Assembly: GCA_041908445.1 (NCBI GenBank)
Contig: JAYRFK010000134.1
Coordinates: 1-64,000, forward strand
Reading direction: 5' to 3'
Source of the DNA: JAEUJM01 sp041908445
GTDB taxonomy: Bacteria > Actinomycetota > Acidimicrobiia > Acidimicrobiales > DATDAH01
DNA length: 64,000 nt
Both the position numbers and the translations under genes were made by a program. A model generated the notes under the pieces. It was not told where the DNA came from, searched no databases, and saw nothing but the letters and a program-made list of their open reading frames with translations. Position 1 is the first letter of the stretch; every line of letters starts with the position of its first letter. Positions 50,907-59,250 of this stretch are shown here, in pieces.

Positions 50907-52286
50907 TCAACATCGGGCGGGGGTGGGGAGGGTGTTTCGGCCGGGGTGGCGGAGGGTGGCGGGGTGGCGGGTGAAGGTGCGGCCGTCGGGGCTGGTGACG
51001 GTGACGATGCCGGTGTCGGCGTCTCTCGTGAGGTCCCAGCCGTGGTGGACGAGGGTGTGGTGGCGCCGGCAGAGCAGGACGCCGTTGAGGAGGTCGGTGA
51101 GCCCGCCGTGTTCCCAGGGGTGGATGTGGTGGGCGTCGCAGAAGCGGGCGGGGCGGTCGCAGCCGGGGAAGACGCAGCCGCGGTCGCGGTAGACGAGGGC
51201 TCGTCGCTGGGTGCGGGTGAACAGGCGGGCGCGGCGGCCCATGTCGAGGACGGTGCCGGTGTCGGGGTCGAGGATGACCCGGCGGATCCAGCCGGTGCAC
51301 AAGATGGTGGCGGCGAACGCCAACGAGGCCTTCTCGCCGGTGGTGAGCCGGCAGATGCAGCCGGTGTCGTCGCAGCCGTCGCAGTCCTGGCAGTCGTCGC
51401 AGTCGTGGTCGTCGGTGCCGTCGTGGTGGTCGGCGTGGTGGTGGCGGTAGGGGGCGAGGAGGTCGGCGAGGGGGTCGCGGGTGTCGAGGTCGAGGCGGTC
51501 GGGGTCGTCGAGGAGCTCGGCGGCCGTTTGGGGGTCGAGGACGATGTCGGCGCCGCCCGCGGGGTCGACGTCGCCGTCGAGCTTGTGGGCGAGGATCCAG
51601 CGGAACAGGTCCATGAAGGTGTCGTGGTCGCGCTGGGCTTTGGTGCGGGGCCCGTCGGGGCAGTCGCCGGCGTCGGGGGTGTCGTGGAGGTCGAGGACGG
51701 AGCGGATGAGGGCGAGGTTCTCGTCGGTGCTGTTGAGCTCGCCCCAGCCGAGCCCGTCGTAGCCCTTGTGGGCCCGCCATCCGCGTTTGGTGTCGTCGGG
51801 GGGCTCGCGGTCGTCGACGAGGTCGATCCAGTCGTCGATGAACCCGGCGAACTCCTCGATGGTGGTCTTGCGGCGGGCCGCTTCGACGAGGGCGTCGACG
51901 CATAGGGCAAAGGCGGTCTCGCGGTGCTTCTCGGCGCGGGCGAGGTGGCGGAGGTGCACCAGGGTGATCTCTTCGCCGTCGAGGGCGGCCGCGATCTGGG
52001 GGTGGCGCCGGTAGAGGCCGGCGAGCTCGACGAGCAGGCGGGCGTCGGTGCGGGTGAGCGGGAACCGGGCGAGCAGCCACGACACCGGGGTGAGGCCGCC
52101 GTCGAGCGCCCACGCCTGCACGCCGTCCCAGCCGGCGACCGTACGGATGATCTCGACCTCGAACCGCTCCCGCACCTCGAGCAGCCCGGCGAGCCGGTCG
52201 GTGTGCGCGGCGGCGGGCCACCCGGCGCGGTCCTCGGCCGCCAGCTCCTTCACGTCGAGACGCAGCTCGGCGACCGGATCGAACAT
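50907..52286 (-). CDS. HNH endonuclease with DUF222 domain (13E12 repeat family)
   Basis: 459 aa. The DUF222 region (residues ~20-270; SWLLARFPLTRTDARLLVEL, TLVHLRHLARAEKH) is followed by an HNH nuclease: CVFPGCDRP, CDAHHIHPWEHGG and LLCRRHH near residues 367-405. These proteins are multicopy in Actinobacteria and some hold mobile inserts. Between domains (residues ~280-310) is an unusual His/Asp/Cys-rich stretch that could bind metal. The ATG is six bases after TAGGAT, so leaderless, and a LexA-like box covers the start. Confidence 0.9.
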   Translation of the reverse strand: MFDPVAELRLDVKELAAEDRAGWPAAAHTDRLAGLLEVRERFEVEIIRTVAGWDGVQAWALDGGLTPVSWLLARFPLTRTDARLLVELAGLYRRHPQIAAALDGEEITLVHLRHLARAEKHRETAFALCVDALVEAARRKTTIEEFAGFIDDWIDLVDDREPPDDTKRGWRAHKGYDGLGWGELNSTDENLALIRSVLDLHDTPDAGDCPDGPRTKAQRDHDTFMDLFRWILAHKLDGDVDPAGGADIVLDPQTAAELLDDPDRLDLDTRDPLADLLAPYRHHHADHHDGTDDHDCDDCQDCDGCDDTGCICRLTTGEKASLAFAATILCTGWIRRVILDPDTGTVLDMGRRARLFTRTQRRALVYRDRGCVFPGCDRPARFCDAHHIHPWEHGGLTDLLNGVLLCRRHHTLVHHGWDLTRDADTGIVTVTSPDGRTFTRHPATLRHPGRNTLPTPARC

Positions 52287-52298
52287 GTGTTCATCCTA
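52279..52298. promoter_or_regulatory. Candidate LexA (SOS) box and -10 of HNH gene
   Basis: TCGAAC-ATGT-GTTCAT (52279-52294) matches the actinobacterial box TCGAAC-N4-GTTCGA at 10 of 12 fixed positions. It covers the HNH start codon (52286-52284) and touches the -10 TAGGAT (52298-52293). Confidence 0.5.
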
Positions 52299-52397
52299 CG
52301 AAGGAGGTCTGACAAGAATCCCGGCGCCGACTCCCCGCCGTGGGCCCGTCGGGTGGAGGGTCCGAACACCACACGATCCGGGGCGTCGCCTCCTCAC

Positions 52398-52403
52398 TAC
52401 GGT
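52398..52403 (+). promoter_or_regulatory. -10 hexamer TACGGT, leaderless start at 52410
   Basis: TACGGT, six bases, GTG. It decides the start within a longer open frame. Confidence 0.6.
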
Positions 52404-52409
52404 GGCGCG

Positions 52410-53246
52410 GTGGCCCGAGAACGCGCCCTGCACCCTTGGAACACCGCGTTCGAGTGGGCGCTGCCGGATCGGGCGCCGACGACCATCACGGCCGCGCAGC
52501 GGGAGGCGTTCGACCGGGACGGGTTCTTCGTCCTGGAGGGCGCCTTCGACCCGGACGAGCTGGCGCCGGTCGAGGCCGCCTGCGACGAGGCGGTGGGGCT
52601 CGTCGCCGGGTTGCTCGAGCAGGTGGAGGGCGGGCGGCTGTCGGTCGCGGGGCTCGACACCCAGGTGGTGGCGCCGCACGTCGTGCTGCGCTCGGACGCC
52701 GCCAAGCAGTTCTGCCGCCACCCGGTGTTCGCCGGCGTGTGCCGCGACCTCATGGGCGACGACGTCCGCCTCTACTGGGAGCAGGCGGTCTACAAGGTGC
52801 CGCACGGCGCCGAGCCGGTGCTGTGGCACCAGGACAACGGCTACACGTTCATCGAGCCGCAGGCCTACCTGACCTTCTGGGTTTCGCTCACCGACGCCAC
52901 CCCCGACAACGGCTGCGTGTCGGTGATGGCCGGCGCCCACCGCGACGGCACCCTCGCCCACGCGGCCACGCCGATCGGCTTCGAGTGCTGGGGCGACCAC
53001 GACCAGGCGGTCGACGTGCCCACACAGGCCGGCGACGTCGTGGTCTTCTCGTCGCTCAGCCCCCACGCCACCCGGGTCAACACCACCGACGCCGTCCGCA
53101 AGGCCTACATCGTCCAGTACTGCCATGCCGACGCGGTCGGCTACCTCGGCGACGGCCAAGGCGGCCCCGGTGACCCAGTCCCCCAGGACGACCCCGCCCG
53201 CCAGCTCCCGCTCCTCGTCGGCGGCGCCGCCGTCCCGCCGGCCTGA
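52410..53246 (+). CDS. Phytanoyl-CoA dioxygenase (PhyH) family protein
   Basis: 278 aa Fe(II)/2-oxoglutarate oxygenase. The His-x-Asp pair is in LWHQDNGYTFIEP near residue 137, and the distal His and 2OG-binding Arg in LSPHATRVNTT near residue 220. The N-terminal FDRDGFFVLEGAFDPDEL is the family start. PhyH-type enzymes hydroxylate fatty acyl-CoA, ectoine or antibiotics. Single gene with its own leaderless promoter, divergent from the HNH gene and convergent with the gene at 53332. Substrate unknown. Confidence 0.88.
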   Translation: MARERALHPWNTAFEWALPDRAPTTITAAQREAFDRDGFFVLEGAFDPDELAPVEAACDEAVGLVAGLLEQVEGGRLSVAGLDTQVVAPHVVLRSDAAKQFCRHPVFAGVCRDLMGDDVRLYWEQAVYKVPHGAEPVLWHQDNGYTFIEPQAYLTFWVSLTDATPDNGCVSVMAGAHRDGTLAHAATPIGFECWGDHDQAVDVPTQAGDVVVFSSLSPHATRVNTTDAVRKAYIVQYCHADAVGYLGDGQGGPGDPVPQDDPARQLPLLVGGAAVPPA

Positions 53247-53276
53247 TCCCGCCTCCCGACCGGTCTCCACCCCGAA

Positions 53277-53320
53277 CCGGCTCCCGATTTCGGTGTCCTG
53301 GCACCGAAATCGGGAGCCAG
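53277..53320. repeat. Long palindromic repeat, family A copy 2
   Basis: Arms 53277-53295 and 53302-53320 differ at one position around the loop TCCTGG. This is the reverse complement of the element at 19194-19237 with two changes. It lies between two convergent genes, 30 bases after one stop and 12 before the other. Confidence 0.75.
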
Positions 53321-53331
53321 AACGCATCGAG

Positions 53332-54096
53332 TCACTCGAGCCAGTCGGTGAGGTCAGCCTGCTCCCAGTCGTCGGGGCCGTAGACGGTGCCGGGCATCGG
53401 CGTCATCAGGTGGGTGTCGCCGCCGGTCACGAACTCGGCGGCGGTGCGCTCCCATGCGACGAGGCGCTCGTCGCCTTCCGACGCCCCCACCCCCGAGAGC
53501 ACACCCCGGGCCGCGTCCCGCGAGCGCCGCAGCGCCGCCTGGGCCGCGATCGACGTGGCCCAGACCACGACGACCTCGTGCTGGTTCGAGAGCACCTCGT
53601 AGACGCCGGTCGGCTCGTGGCCGTGGTCCCGCCACGCCGGCACCTGCTCGCGGACGACGGCGTCGAGGTAGTCCAGCGCCGAGCCCGGCCGCACGGTCAG
53701 CAGTTGGTGCACGAACAGCGTCCCGCGCACGCCCGCGGCGGCGAGCGAGGCGGTCGACGGGCTGCCGGGCACGCCGCCGCAGAGCCGGTCGAACCCACCC
53801 GAGCGCCACTGCGCGGCTTCGTCCCACCAGTCGCCGTAGAAGGCGGCCCGGCGCTTGAGGTTCAACCGGTCGACGTTCGCGGCCCAGCCGTCCCACCCGG
53901 CCTCGCCGACGTCCCAGAGGTTGACGACCTGGGGCCAGCGCCCGCCGCCGACCGCGCACACGAAGAAGGTGCCCTGGAGCGTGAGCATGTCGGGCATGGC
54001 GTTCGTCGGCTCGCGTGCGGCGTGGGCCATGTACTCGTACTGGCCCTGGCCCACGATGTCGATCACCTCGTGGAGGTAGAGGTCTCGCTCGGCCAC
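53332..54096 (-). CDS. Hypothetical protein, NIPSNAP-like repeat of dimeric barrels
   Basis: 254 aa soluble protein. YLHEVIDIVGQGQYEYMAH opens a first ferredoxin-like unit ending VVNLWDVGEAGWDGWAANVDRL, and VRGTLFVHQLLTVRPGSALDYLDAV opens a second ending VVVVWATSIAAQAALRRSRD. This duplicated layout resembles NIPSNAP or antibiotic-biosynthesis-monooxygenase-like barrels that bind aromatic or lipid ligands. No catalytic residues recognised. GTG at 54096 six bases after TACGGT. Confidence 0.6.
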   Translation of the reverse strand: MAERDLYLHEVIDIVGQGQYEYMAHAAREPTNAMPDMLTLQGTFFVCAVGGGRWPQVVNLWDVGEAGWDGWAANVDRLNLKRRAAFYGDWWDEAAQWRSGGFDRLCGGVPGSPSTASLAAAGVRGTLFVHQLLTVRPGSALDYLDAVVREQVPAWRDHGHEPTGVYEVLSNQHEVVVVWATSIAAQAALRRSRDAARGVLSGVGASEGDERLVAWERTAAEFVTGGDTHLMTPMPGTVYGPDDWEQADLTDWLE

Positions 54097-54102
54097 CGAC
54101 CC

Positions 54103-54108
54103 ACCGTA
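54103..54108 (-). promoter_or_regulatory. -10 hexamer TACGGT, leaderless start at 54096
   Basis: TACGGT, six bases, GTG, in the 28-base gap after the Kup gene. Confidence 0.6.
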
Positions 54109-54124
54109 GGGCGGCGCCGCCCCC

Positions 54125-56014
54125 TCAGAGCTCGACGCGGGCGCCGACCTCGAAGACGCGGTCGTTCGGCAGGTTGAAGAACCGGATCGCGCTGTCGGCG
54201 TTGCGGTGCAGGAACGTGTACAGGTGCTCGAGGACCGGGTGCATGCCCTCGAGGTCGCCCTGCACCACCGACTCCCGACCGACGAAGTAGGTGACGTCGG
54301 ACAGGTCGAGGGGCTCGTCGTCGACCTCCACCTCGGCCAGGCGGGCCGGCACGTCGAGCTCGTCGAGGTAGCCGAAGCGCAGGACGACCTGCACCACGCC
54401 GGGCCGCAGGGTCTCGACCTCGGCCCGGTCCGTGCCCGTCACGTACGGGGCGTCGGTGACGTCGATGGCGAGCAGGATCGTCGTCTCGTGGCGGACGTGG
54501 TTGTGCTCGAGGTTGGTGATGAGCGCCGGCGGCGCCTTGCCCTCGTCGCGGAAGAGGAAGACGGCAGTGCCGGGTACGACCGCGGCGGCCGCCTCCTCGT
54601 CGAGGACCTCGACCACGCCGCGCTCGGCGCGCCGCATCCGGGCGGCGACGATCTGGCGGCCGCGGCGCCACGTCGCCATCTGGACGACGAGCACGAGACC
54701 GACCAGCAGCGGGAACCAGCCGCCGTGGGGGATCTTCGGGACGTTGGCGGCGAGGAAGGCGAGGTCGACGGCCAGCAACGGCGCGATGACCGCCGCCGCC
54801 TTCGCCCGCGACCAGTGCCACCGCGTCCGCACCACGACGTAGAACAGGACGCTGGTGATGGCCATCGTGGCGGTCACCGCGATGCCGTAGGCCGCGGCCA
54901 GGTTGCTGGAGGTGCGGAAGCCGAGGACGAGGCCGATCGAACCGGCCATGAGCGCCCAGTTCACGAGGGGCACGTACACCTGGCCGCGGTGGTGGGCCGA
55001 CGTGTGCAGCACCTTGAGACGGGGCAGGTAGTCGAGCTGGATGGCCTGGACCGTGAGCGAGAACGCCCCCGAGATGAGCGCCTGCGAGGCGATGATCGTC
55101 GCCATGGTCGCGAGCACGGCCAGCGGCGTCACGCCCCACTCGGGGGCGAGCCGGTAGAAGGGGCTCTCGATGGCCTCGGGGTCGTGGGTGATCAGGGCGG
55201 CCTGGCCGAAGTAGTTCAGGACCAGGCCGGGCAGCACGACGCCGTACCAGACCCGGGTGATGGGCCGGCGCCCGAAGTGGCCCATGTCGGCGTAGAGGGC
55301 CTCGCCACCGGTCACCACCAGGAAGATGCTGCCCAGGGCCAGGAACGCCTTCTTCGGCTCGGCCCGGAACAGGTCGACGATGTGGATGGGGTTGATCGCC
55401 TCGAGCACACCCGGGTGCTGGACGATCTGGTTCAGGCCCAGCACTCCGAGGGTCACGAACCACACCACCATCACGGGCCCGAACACCCGCCCGACCGCCT
55501 CCGTGCCGTGGCGCTGGACGAGGAAGAGCCCGAGCAGGATCACGCACGCGAGCGGGATGACCCACGCCTCGAACGCCGACGACGCCACCTCGAAGCCCTC
55601 GACCGCGCTGAGCACGGAGATGGCGGGGGTGATCAGCCCGTCGCCGTAGAGCAGCGCCGTGCCGAAGACGCCGAGCAGCACGAGTGCCCCGACCCGGCGG
55701 CCCTGGCTCGTCTTGGGGATCACCAGGGCGGTGAGGGCGAGGATGCCACCCTCGCCGTGGTTGTCGGCCCGCATGACGAGGGCCAGGTACTTGATCGAGA
55801 TGATGACGATGAGGGCCCAGAACGCGATCGACGCGACCCCGAGCGCCGTCGTCTCGGTGACGGCGAGGTCCTGGTGCTCGAAGGCCTCGCGGAAGGCGTA
55901 GAGCGGGCTCGTGCCGATGTCGCCGAACACCACGCCGAGGGCGGCCAGGGCGACCGCTCCCTGGCCCACGGTGCGTCGTTGGTCGGTGCCTGCGCCCGCC
56001 GCCGGTCCGGACAT
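54125..56014 (-). CDS. kup: Potassium transporter Kup
   Basis: 629 aa, typical length. ALGVVFGDIGTSPLYAFREAF near residue 25 is the Kup signature; EGGILALTALVIP, FGTALLYGDGLITPAISVLSAVEG near 105 and VTGGEALYADMGHFG near 275 follow within about 12 transmembrane helices. The last 150 residues form the cytoplasmic domain. Kup is a K+/H+ symporter for uptake at low external K+. ATG at 56014 seven bases after TACCTT, so leaderless and without the Kup-typical upstream riboswitch I might have expected. Confidence 0.95.
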   Translation of the reverse strand: MSGPAAGAGTDQRRTVGQGAVALAALGVVFGDIGTSPLYAFREAFEHQDLAVTETTALGVASIAFWALIVIISIKYLALVMRADNHGEGGILALTALVIPKTSQGRRVGALVLLGVFGTALLYGDGLITPAISVLSAVEGFEVASSAFEAWVIPLACVILLGLFLVQRHGTEAVGRVFGPVMVVWFVTLGVLGLNQIVQHPGVLEAINPIHIVDLFRAEPKKAFLALGSIFLVVTGGEALYADMGHFGRRPITRVWYGVVLPGLVLNYFGQAALITHDPEAIESPFYRLAPEWGVTPLAVLATMATIIASQALISGAFSLTVQAIQLDYLPRLKVLHTSAHHRGQVYVPLVNWALMAGSIGLVLGFRTSSNLAAAYGIAVTATMAITSVLFYVVVRTRWHWSRAKAAAVIAPLLAVDLAFLAANVPKIPHGGWFPLLVGLVLVVQMATWRRGRQIVAARMRRAERGVVEVLDEEAAAAVVPGTAVFLFRDEGKAPPALITNLEHNHVRHETTILLAIDVTDAPYVTGTDRAEVETLRPGVVQVVLRFGYLDELDVPARLAEVEVDDEPLDLSDVTYFVGRESVVQGDLEGMHPVLEHLYTFLHRNADSAIRFFNLPNDRVFEVGARVEL

Positions 56015-56021
56015 CCCGAGC

Positions 56022-56027
56022 AAGGTA
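56022..56027 (-). promoter_or_regulatory. -10 hexamer TACCTT, leaderless kup start at 56014
   Basis: TACCTT, seven bases, ATG. It leaves no room for a c-di-AMP riboswitch in the kup leader. Confidence 0.55.
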
Positions 56028-56105
56028 GCGGCGCACCGGCCGAACCGAGCGGTCCTGCGGCCCGGCAACCGATGAGCCACGGGGACGGCCGCCGTCCGTT
56101 CCGTT

Positions 56106-56420
56106 GTGCCCGTCCCCGAGCCATGGTGCCGCCTGCGCGTCGAACGGCCCGACGGGAGCGTGCTGGCGCGCCGCACCCTGCACGGGTTCGGCGCGCCCGA
56201 CCTCGACGCCCTCGACGCGGTGGCCCGGCTCCTCCTGGTGGCCCGGCGCAACCGCGCCCGGCGGATCGTGGAGGACGCCGTCCCCGAGCTCTACGACCTG
56301 GTGGAGCTGGCGGGGCTGTCGCTACGCGTCGAGCCGGGCGGGGAGCCCGAACTCGGGGAACACCTTGCCGGGGTCGAGCAGGTCGAGGAAGAAGCTCATC
56401 TCGGCGATCCGGCCGTCTGA
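56106..56420 (+). CDS. Small STAS-like protein overlapping a sigma factor gene
   Basis: 104 aa. CRLRVERPDGSVLARRTL, DLDALDAVARLLLVARRNRARR and EDAVPELYDLVELAGLSLRVE form the alternating strand/helix pattern of a short STAS-like actinobacterial protein. It ends GGEPELGEHLAGVEQVEEEA, a tail I recall from homologues placed the same way. The last 99 bases lie on the strand opposite to the 3' end of the SigG-like gene, which is coding too. GTG at 56106; no Shine-Dalgarno or -10 is clear. Possibly an antagonist or partner of the sigma factor; speculative. Confidence 0.5.
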   Translation: MPVPEPWCRLRVERPDGSVLARRTLHGFGAPDLDALDAVARLLLVARRNRARRIVEDAVPELYDLVELAGLSLRVEPGGEPELGEHLAGVEQVEEEAHLGDPAV

Positions 56421-57305
56421 GACGTGCAGGACCTGGATGGCCCAGGGCGCCCAGCCGCCGGCCGGGTCGGGCCGGTACTGGCCGAAGGCCGGGCAGCCGT
56501 TGGCCCGGGTCGGGAGCAGCCTCGAGCCCCGGCACCCGCTGGGACCGGGCTCCACCATCCAGGCACCGATGTCGCGGGCGCCCTGGAGCCACAGCTGAAA
56601 CGGGGGCATGGACTGGATGGCGTCGTCGTGCAGGAGCTCGACGAGGGCCTCGATGTCGTAGCGCTCGAAGGCGTCGACGTAGCGCTCGAGCAGGGCTGCA
56701 TCGGCGTCGCCGAGGTCGACCGGGTGGGCGGAGGGGTCGGGCAGCGAGGCCATCGTGGCCCGGGCCCGCTGGAGCGCGCTGTTGATCGACGCCACGGTCG
56801 TCTCGAGCAGCTCCGCGGCCTCGGCCGCCGGCCAGCGCAGCACCTCGCACAGGATCAGCGCGGCCCGCTGCTTCGCCGGCAGGTGCTGGAGGGCGGTCAC
56901 GAAGGCGAGCCGGATCGTCTCGCGGTGGTGCGCGACGTCGGCCGGGTCGGAGGTCTCGGGGGCGATGCGGTCGTCGGCCATCGGCGTCACCCACATGGCC
57001 TCCGGCGTGGGCGGGCCGAGCAGCTTCTCGTCGGGCGGGGACGACGGGCCGAGCTCCATCGGCCGGGCGCGCCGCTGCACCTGGCGGCTCATGTCGATGC
57101 AGACGTTGGTGGCGATCCGGTACACCCAGGTGCGCAGGCTCGACCGGCCCTCGAAGCGGTCGGCGTTGCGCCAGGCGCGGACCATGGTCTCCTGGACGGC
57201 GTCCTCGGCCTCCGACCCCGACCCCAGCATCCGGTAGCAGTAGCCGGTCAGCTCCCGCCGGAAGGGCTCGAGGTCCAGGACGGTCTCGGTGTCGGGAAGG
57301 GCCAT
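56322..57305 (-). CDS. SigG-like ECF sigma factor with SnoaL-type C-terminal domain (TIGR02960-like)
   Basis: 327 aa. Sigma2 (GYCYRMLGSGSEAEDAVQE, WVYRIATNVCIDMSR; residues ~20-85) and sigma4 (LPAKQRAALILCEVLRWPAAEAAELL, ASINSALQRARATM; ~150-195) are followed by a 120-residue SnoaL-like domain (LLERYVDAFERYDIEALVELLHDDA). The linker MWVTPMADDRI is typical of the SigG/SigX5 group, where the extra domain tunes activity instead of an anti-sigma factor. ATG at 57305 eight bases after TACCCT. Its 3' end overlaps a convergent small gene. Confidence 0.88.
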   Translation of the reverse strand: MALPDTETVLDLEPFRRELTGYCYRMLGSGSEAEDAVQETMVRAWRNADRFEGRSSLRTWVYRIATNVCIDMSRQVQRRARPMELGPSSPPDEKLLGPPTPEAMWVTPMADDRIAPETSDPADVAHHRETIRLAFVTALQHLPAKQRAALILCEVLRWPAAEAAELLETTVASINSALQRARATMASLPDPSAHPVDLGDADAALLERYVDAFERYDIEALVELLHDDAIQSMPPFQLWLQGARDIGAWMVEPGPSGCRGSRLLPTRANGCPAFGQYRPDPAGGWAPWAIQVLHVSDGRIAEMSFFLDLLDPGKVFPEFGLPARLDA

Positions 57306-57313
57306 GGCGTCCC

Positions 57314-57319
57314 AGGGTA
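57314..57319 (-). promoter_or_regulatory. -10 hexamer TACCCT, near-leaderless start at 57305
   Basis: TACCCT, eight bases, ATG. Confidence 0.5.
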
Positions 57320-57445
57320 GGGAGCGCGGCCGGTCGGGCGCTCGGGTGCTCACGGTGCTCCGACGGATCCCGCCGGCGGTCCTCATCGCGGCCGGCCGAG
57401 CCCGGTCGGGGTCACCGTTCGGTCACACCCGCGTCGGGGGCGTTC

Positions 57446-58369
57446 TCAGTCGAACGCCGCCTCGCGCCGGCGCAGGATCGCGCACAGCGTCTGGTTGTAC
57501 GGCGCCTCGAGGCCGAGCTCACGGCTGACCTCGACGACCGCCCCGTTGATGACGTCGACCTCCGACCGACGGCGGGCCAGGTGGTCGAGGCGCATCGACG
57601 GGCTGGCGTTCGGGATGGTCGCGGCGAACTCGGTGACGTAGCGGATCGGGTCGTCGAAGGGGAACGCCACGCCGAGAGCGACGCCCGCCCGATAGGCCTC
57701 CATCGTGCACCCGAGGGCGACCGCCCACGCCTCCTCGTCGGCCATGAGCTCGCCGACGGTCACGTCGAACGCCGCGGTGGGCGCGCTCAGGGTCACGTTG
57801 CAGAGGAACTTCTCCCAGATCATGAGGGAGAGGTCGGCGAAGGCCTTGACGTTGAAGCCGGCGTCGCGCCACGCCGTCTCCAGCGCGACGAGCCGGTCGG
57901 TCATCCCGCCCTGCAGCTCGCCGATGCGGATGAGGCGCATGCCCTCGTGGTGGACGTGGCCGGGCTCGGGGATCGACGAGCCGAAGCCCTCGGCGATGCC
58001 GACGAGCACCTGGTCGGCAGGGACGTGACGGGCCACCCGCTCGCCCGCGCCGAGCCCGTTCTGGAAGGCCATCACCATGTCGTCCGGTCGCAGCAGCGGC
58101 GCGATCTCGGCGGCCACCGCCTCCACGTCGTCGGCCTTGGTGGCGATGAGCCACAAGTCGGCGGCGCCCGCGTCGGCCGGCCGGGTGCCCACCGAGATGC
58201 CCTCGACCACGTACTCGCCGCTGGCACCCGACACCCGCAGGCCGGCGCCCGCAATGGCGTCGACGTGCTCGGCCCAGCGGTCGATCGCCCACACCTCGTG
58301 GCCCGCCCGGCCGAGCAGCCCGGCGTACACCGAGCCCATGGCCCCGGTCCCGACGACGACGATCTTCAC
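57446..58369 (-). CDS. 2-dehydropantoate 2-reductase family protein (ApbA/PanE)
   Basis: 307 aa. The N-terminal IVVVGTGAMGSVYAGLLGRAGHEV binds NADPH. The Lys in IATKADDVEAV near residue 74, and the C-terminal domain with KFLCNVTLSAPTA near 190 and PSMRLDHLARRRSEVDVINGAV near 255, match ketopantoate reductase. Family members make pantoate for CoA or reduce other 2-keto acids. GGGGGAG precedes the ATG. It follows an SDR gene after 27 bases, so the two are one leftward operon. Confidence 0.85.
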   Translation of the reverse strand: MKIVVVGTGAMGSVYAGLLGRAGHEVWAIDRWAEHVDAIAGAGLRVSGASGEYVVEGISVGTRPADAGAADLWLIATKADDVEAVAAEIAPLLRPDDMVMAFQNGLGAGERVARHVPADQVLVGIAEGFGSSIPEPGHVHHEGMRLIRIGELQGGMTDRLVALETAWRDAGFNVKAFADLSLMIWEKFLCNVTLSAPTAAFDVTVGELMADEEAWAVALGCTMEAYRAGVALGVAFPFDDPIRYVTEFAATIPNASPSMRLDHLARRRSEVDVINGAVVEVSRELGLEAPYNQTLCAILRRREAAFD

Positions 58370-58396
58370 GTTCGCTCCCCCTGGTCCCCGCGCCGC

Positions 58397-59158
58397 TCAG
58401 CTCGCGGTCAGGCCGTTGTCGATGGCGTAGACCGCGCCGGTCACCGAGCGGGCCTCGTCCGAGGCGAGGTAGGCGAACAGTGCGGCCACCTCGTCCGGCT
58501 CGGTCAGGCCCCGGTGGCCACCCATGCGGCTGGCGAGGGCCACGTCGATGTCCGGCGGGAACGCCGCGGTGGCCGCGATGTTCGTGCGGGTGCCGGCCGG
58601 GGCGATGGCGTTCACCCGCAGCGGCGTCTTCAGGTACTCCGTGGCGAGGGCCCGGGTGAGCTGGACCACGCCCCCCTTGCTCATGCAGTACGCCACCACG
58701 TACGGCACGCCCTGCAGGCCGGCGTTCGAGGCGATGTTCACGATGTTGCCCTCGGCCTGCAGCAGGTGCGGGATGGCCGCCTGGGACAGGAAGAACGGCG
58801 CGTCCAGGTTGACGGCCATGACCTTGCGGTACTGCTCGCGGGTCAGGTCGGTGGCGTGGGAGGCCACGAGGATGCCGGCCACGTTGCCCAGCACGTCGAG
58901 GCGCCCGAAGCGGGCGAGGGCGGTGTGCACGGCGGTGACGCACGCGTCGGGGTCGCTCAGGTCGGCGACCAGGGTGGCGAGCTCGCCGTCGCCCTCGGCC
59001 AGCGCGCCGAACCCGGCGGTGTCCTCCAGGCCGGCGGCGTCGACGTCGACCGCCAGCACCGAGGCGGCCTCGTCCAGCAGGCGCAGCACCACCGCCCGGC
59101 CGATGCCCGACCCGGCGCCCGTGATCAGCGCCACCTTGCCCTCGAAGCGATCCCCCAT
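58397..59158 (-). CDS. SDR family oxidoreductase
   Basis: 253 aa classical SDR. TGAGSGIG (residues 12-19), the NAD-preferring VDVDAAG, GNVAGIL (replacing NNAG), Ser in NIASNAGLQG and the YCMSK active pair near residue 156 are present, with PAGTRTNI and the GAVYAIDNGLTAS ending of the FabG-like group. ATG at 59158 with GGAGGAAGG. First gene of a pair with the PanE-like gene. The region upstream has an 18-bp palindrome that probably controls it and the divergent operon. Confidence 0.9.
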   Translation of the reverse strand: MGDRFEGKVALITGAGSGIGRAVVLRLLDEAASVLAVDVDAAGLEDTAGFGALAEGDGELATLVADLSDPDACVTAVHTALARFGRLDVLGNVAGILVASHATDLTREQYRKVMAVNLDAPFFLSQAAIPHLLQAEGNIVNIASNAGLQGVPYVVAYCMSKGGVVQLTRALATEYLKTPLRVNAIAPAGTRTNIAATAAFPPDIDVALASRMGGHRGLTEPDEVAALFAYLASDEARSVTGAVYAIDNGLTAS

Positions 59159-59250
59159 CCGGCCTTCCTCCGTCCGTGCGCGAACGCCGAGTCTGGCACC
59201 GGCGGCCGCCACACCACGAACGGCCACGTTGGCGACGGTGCGGAAAGTTG

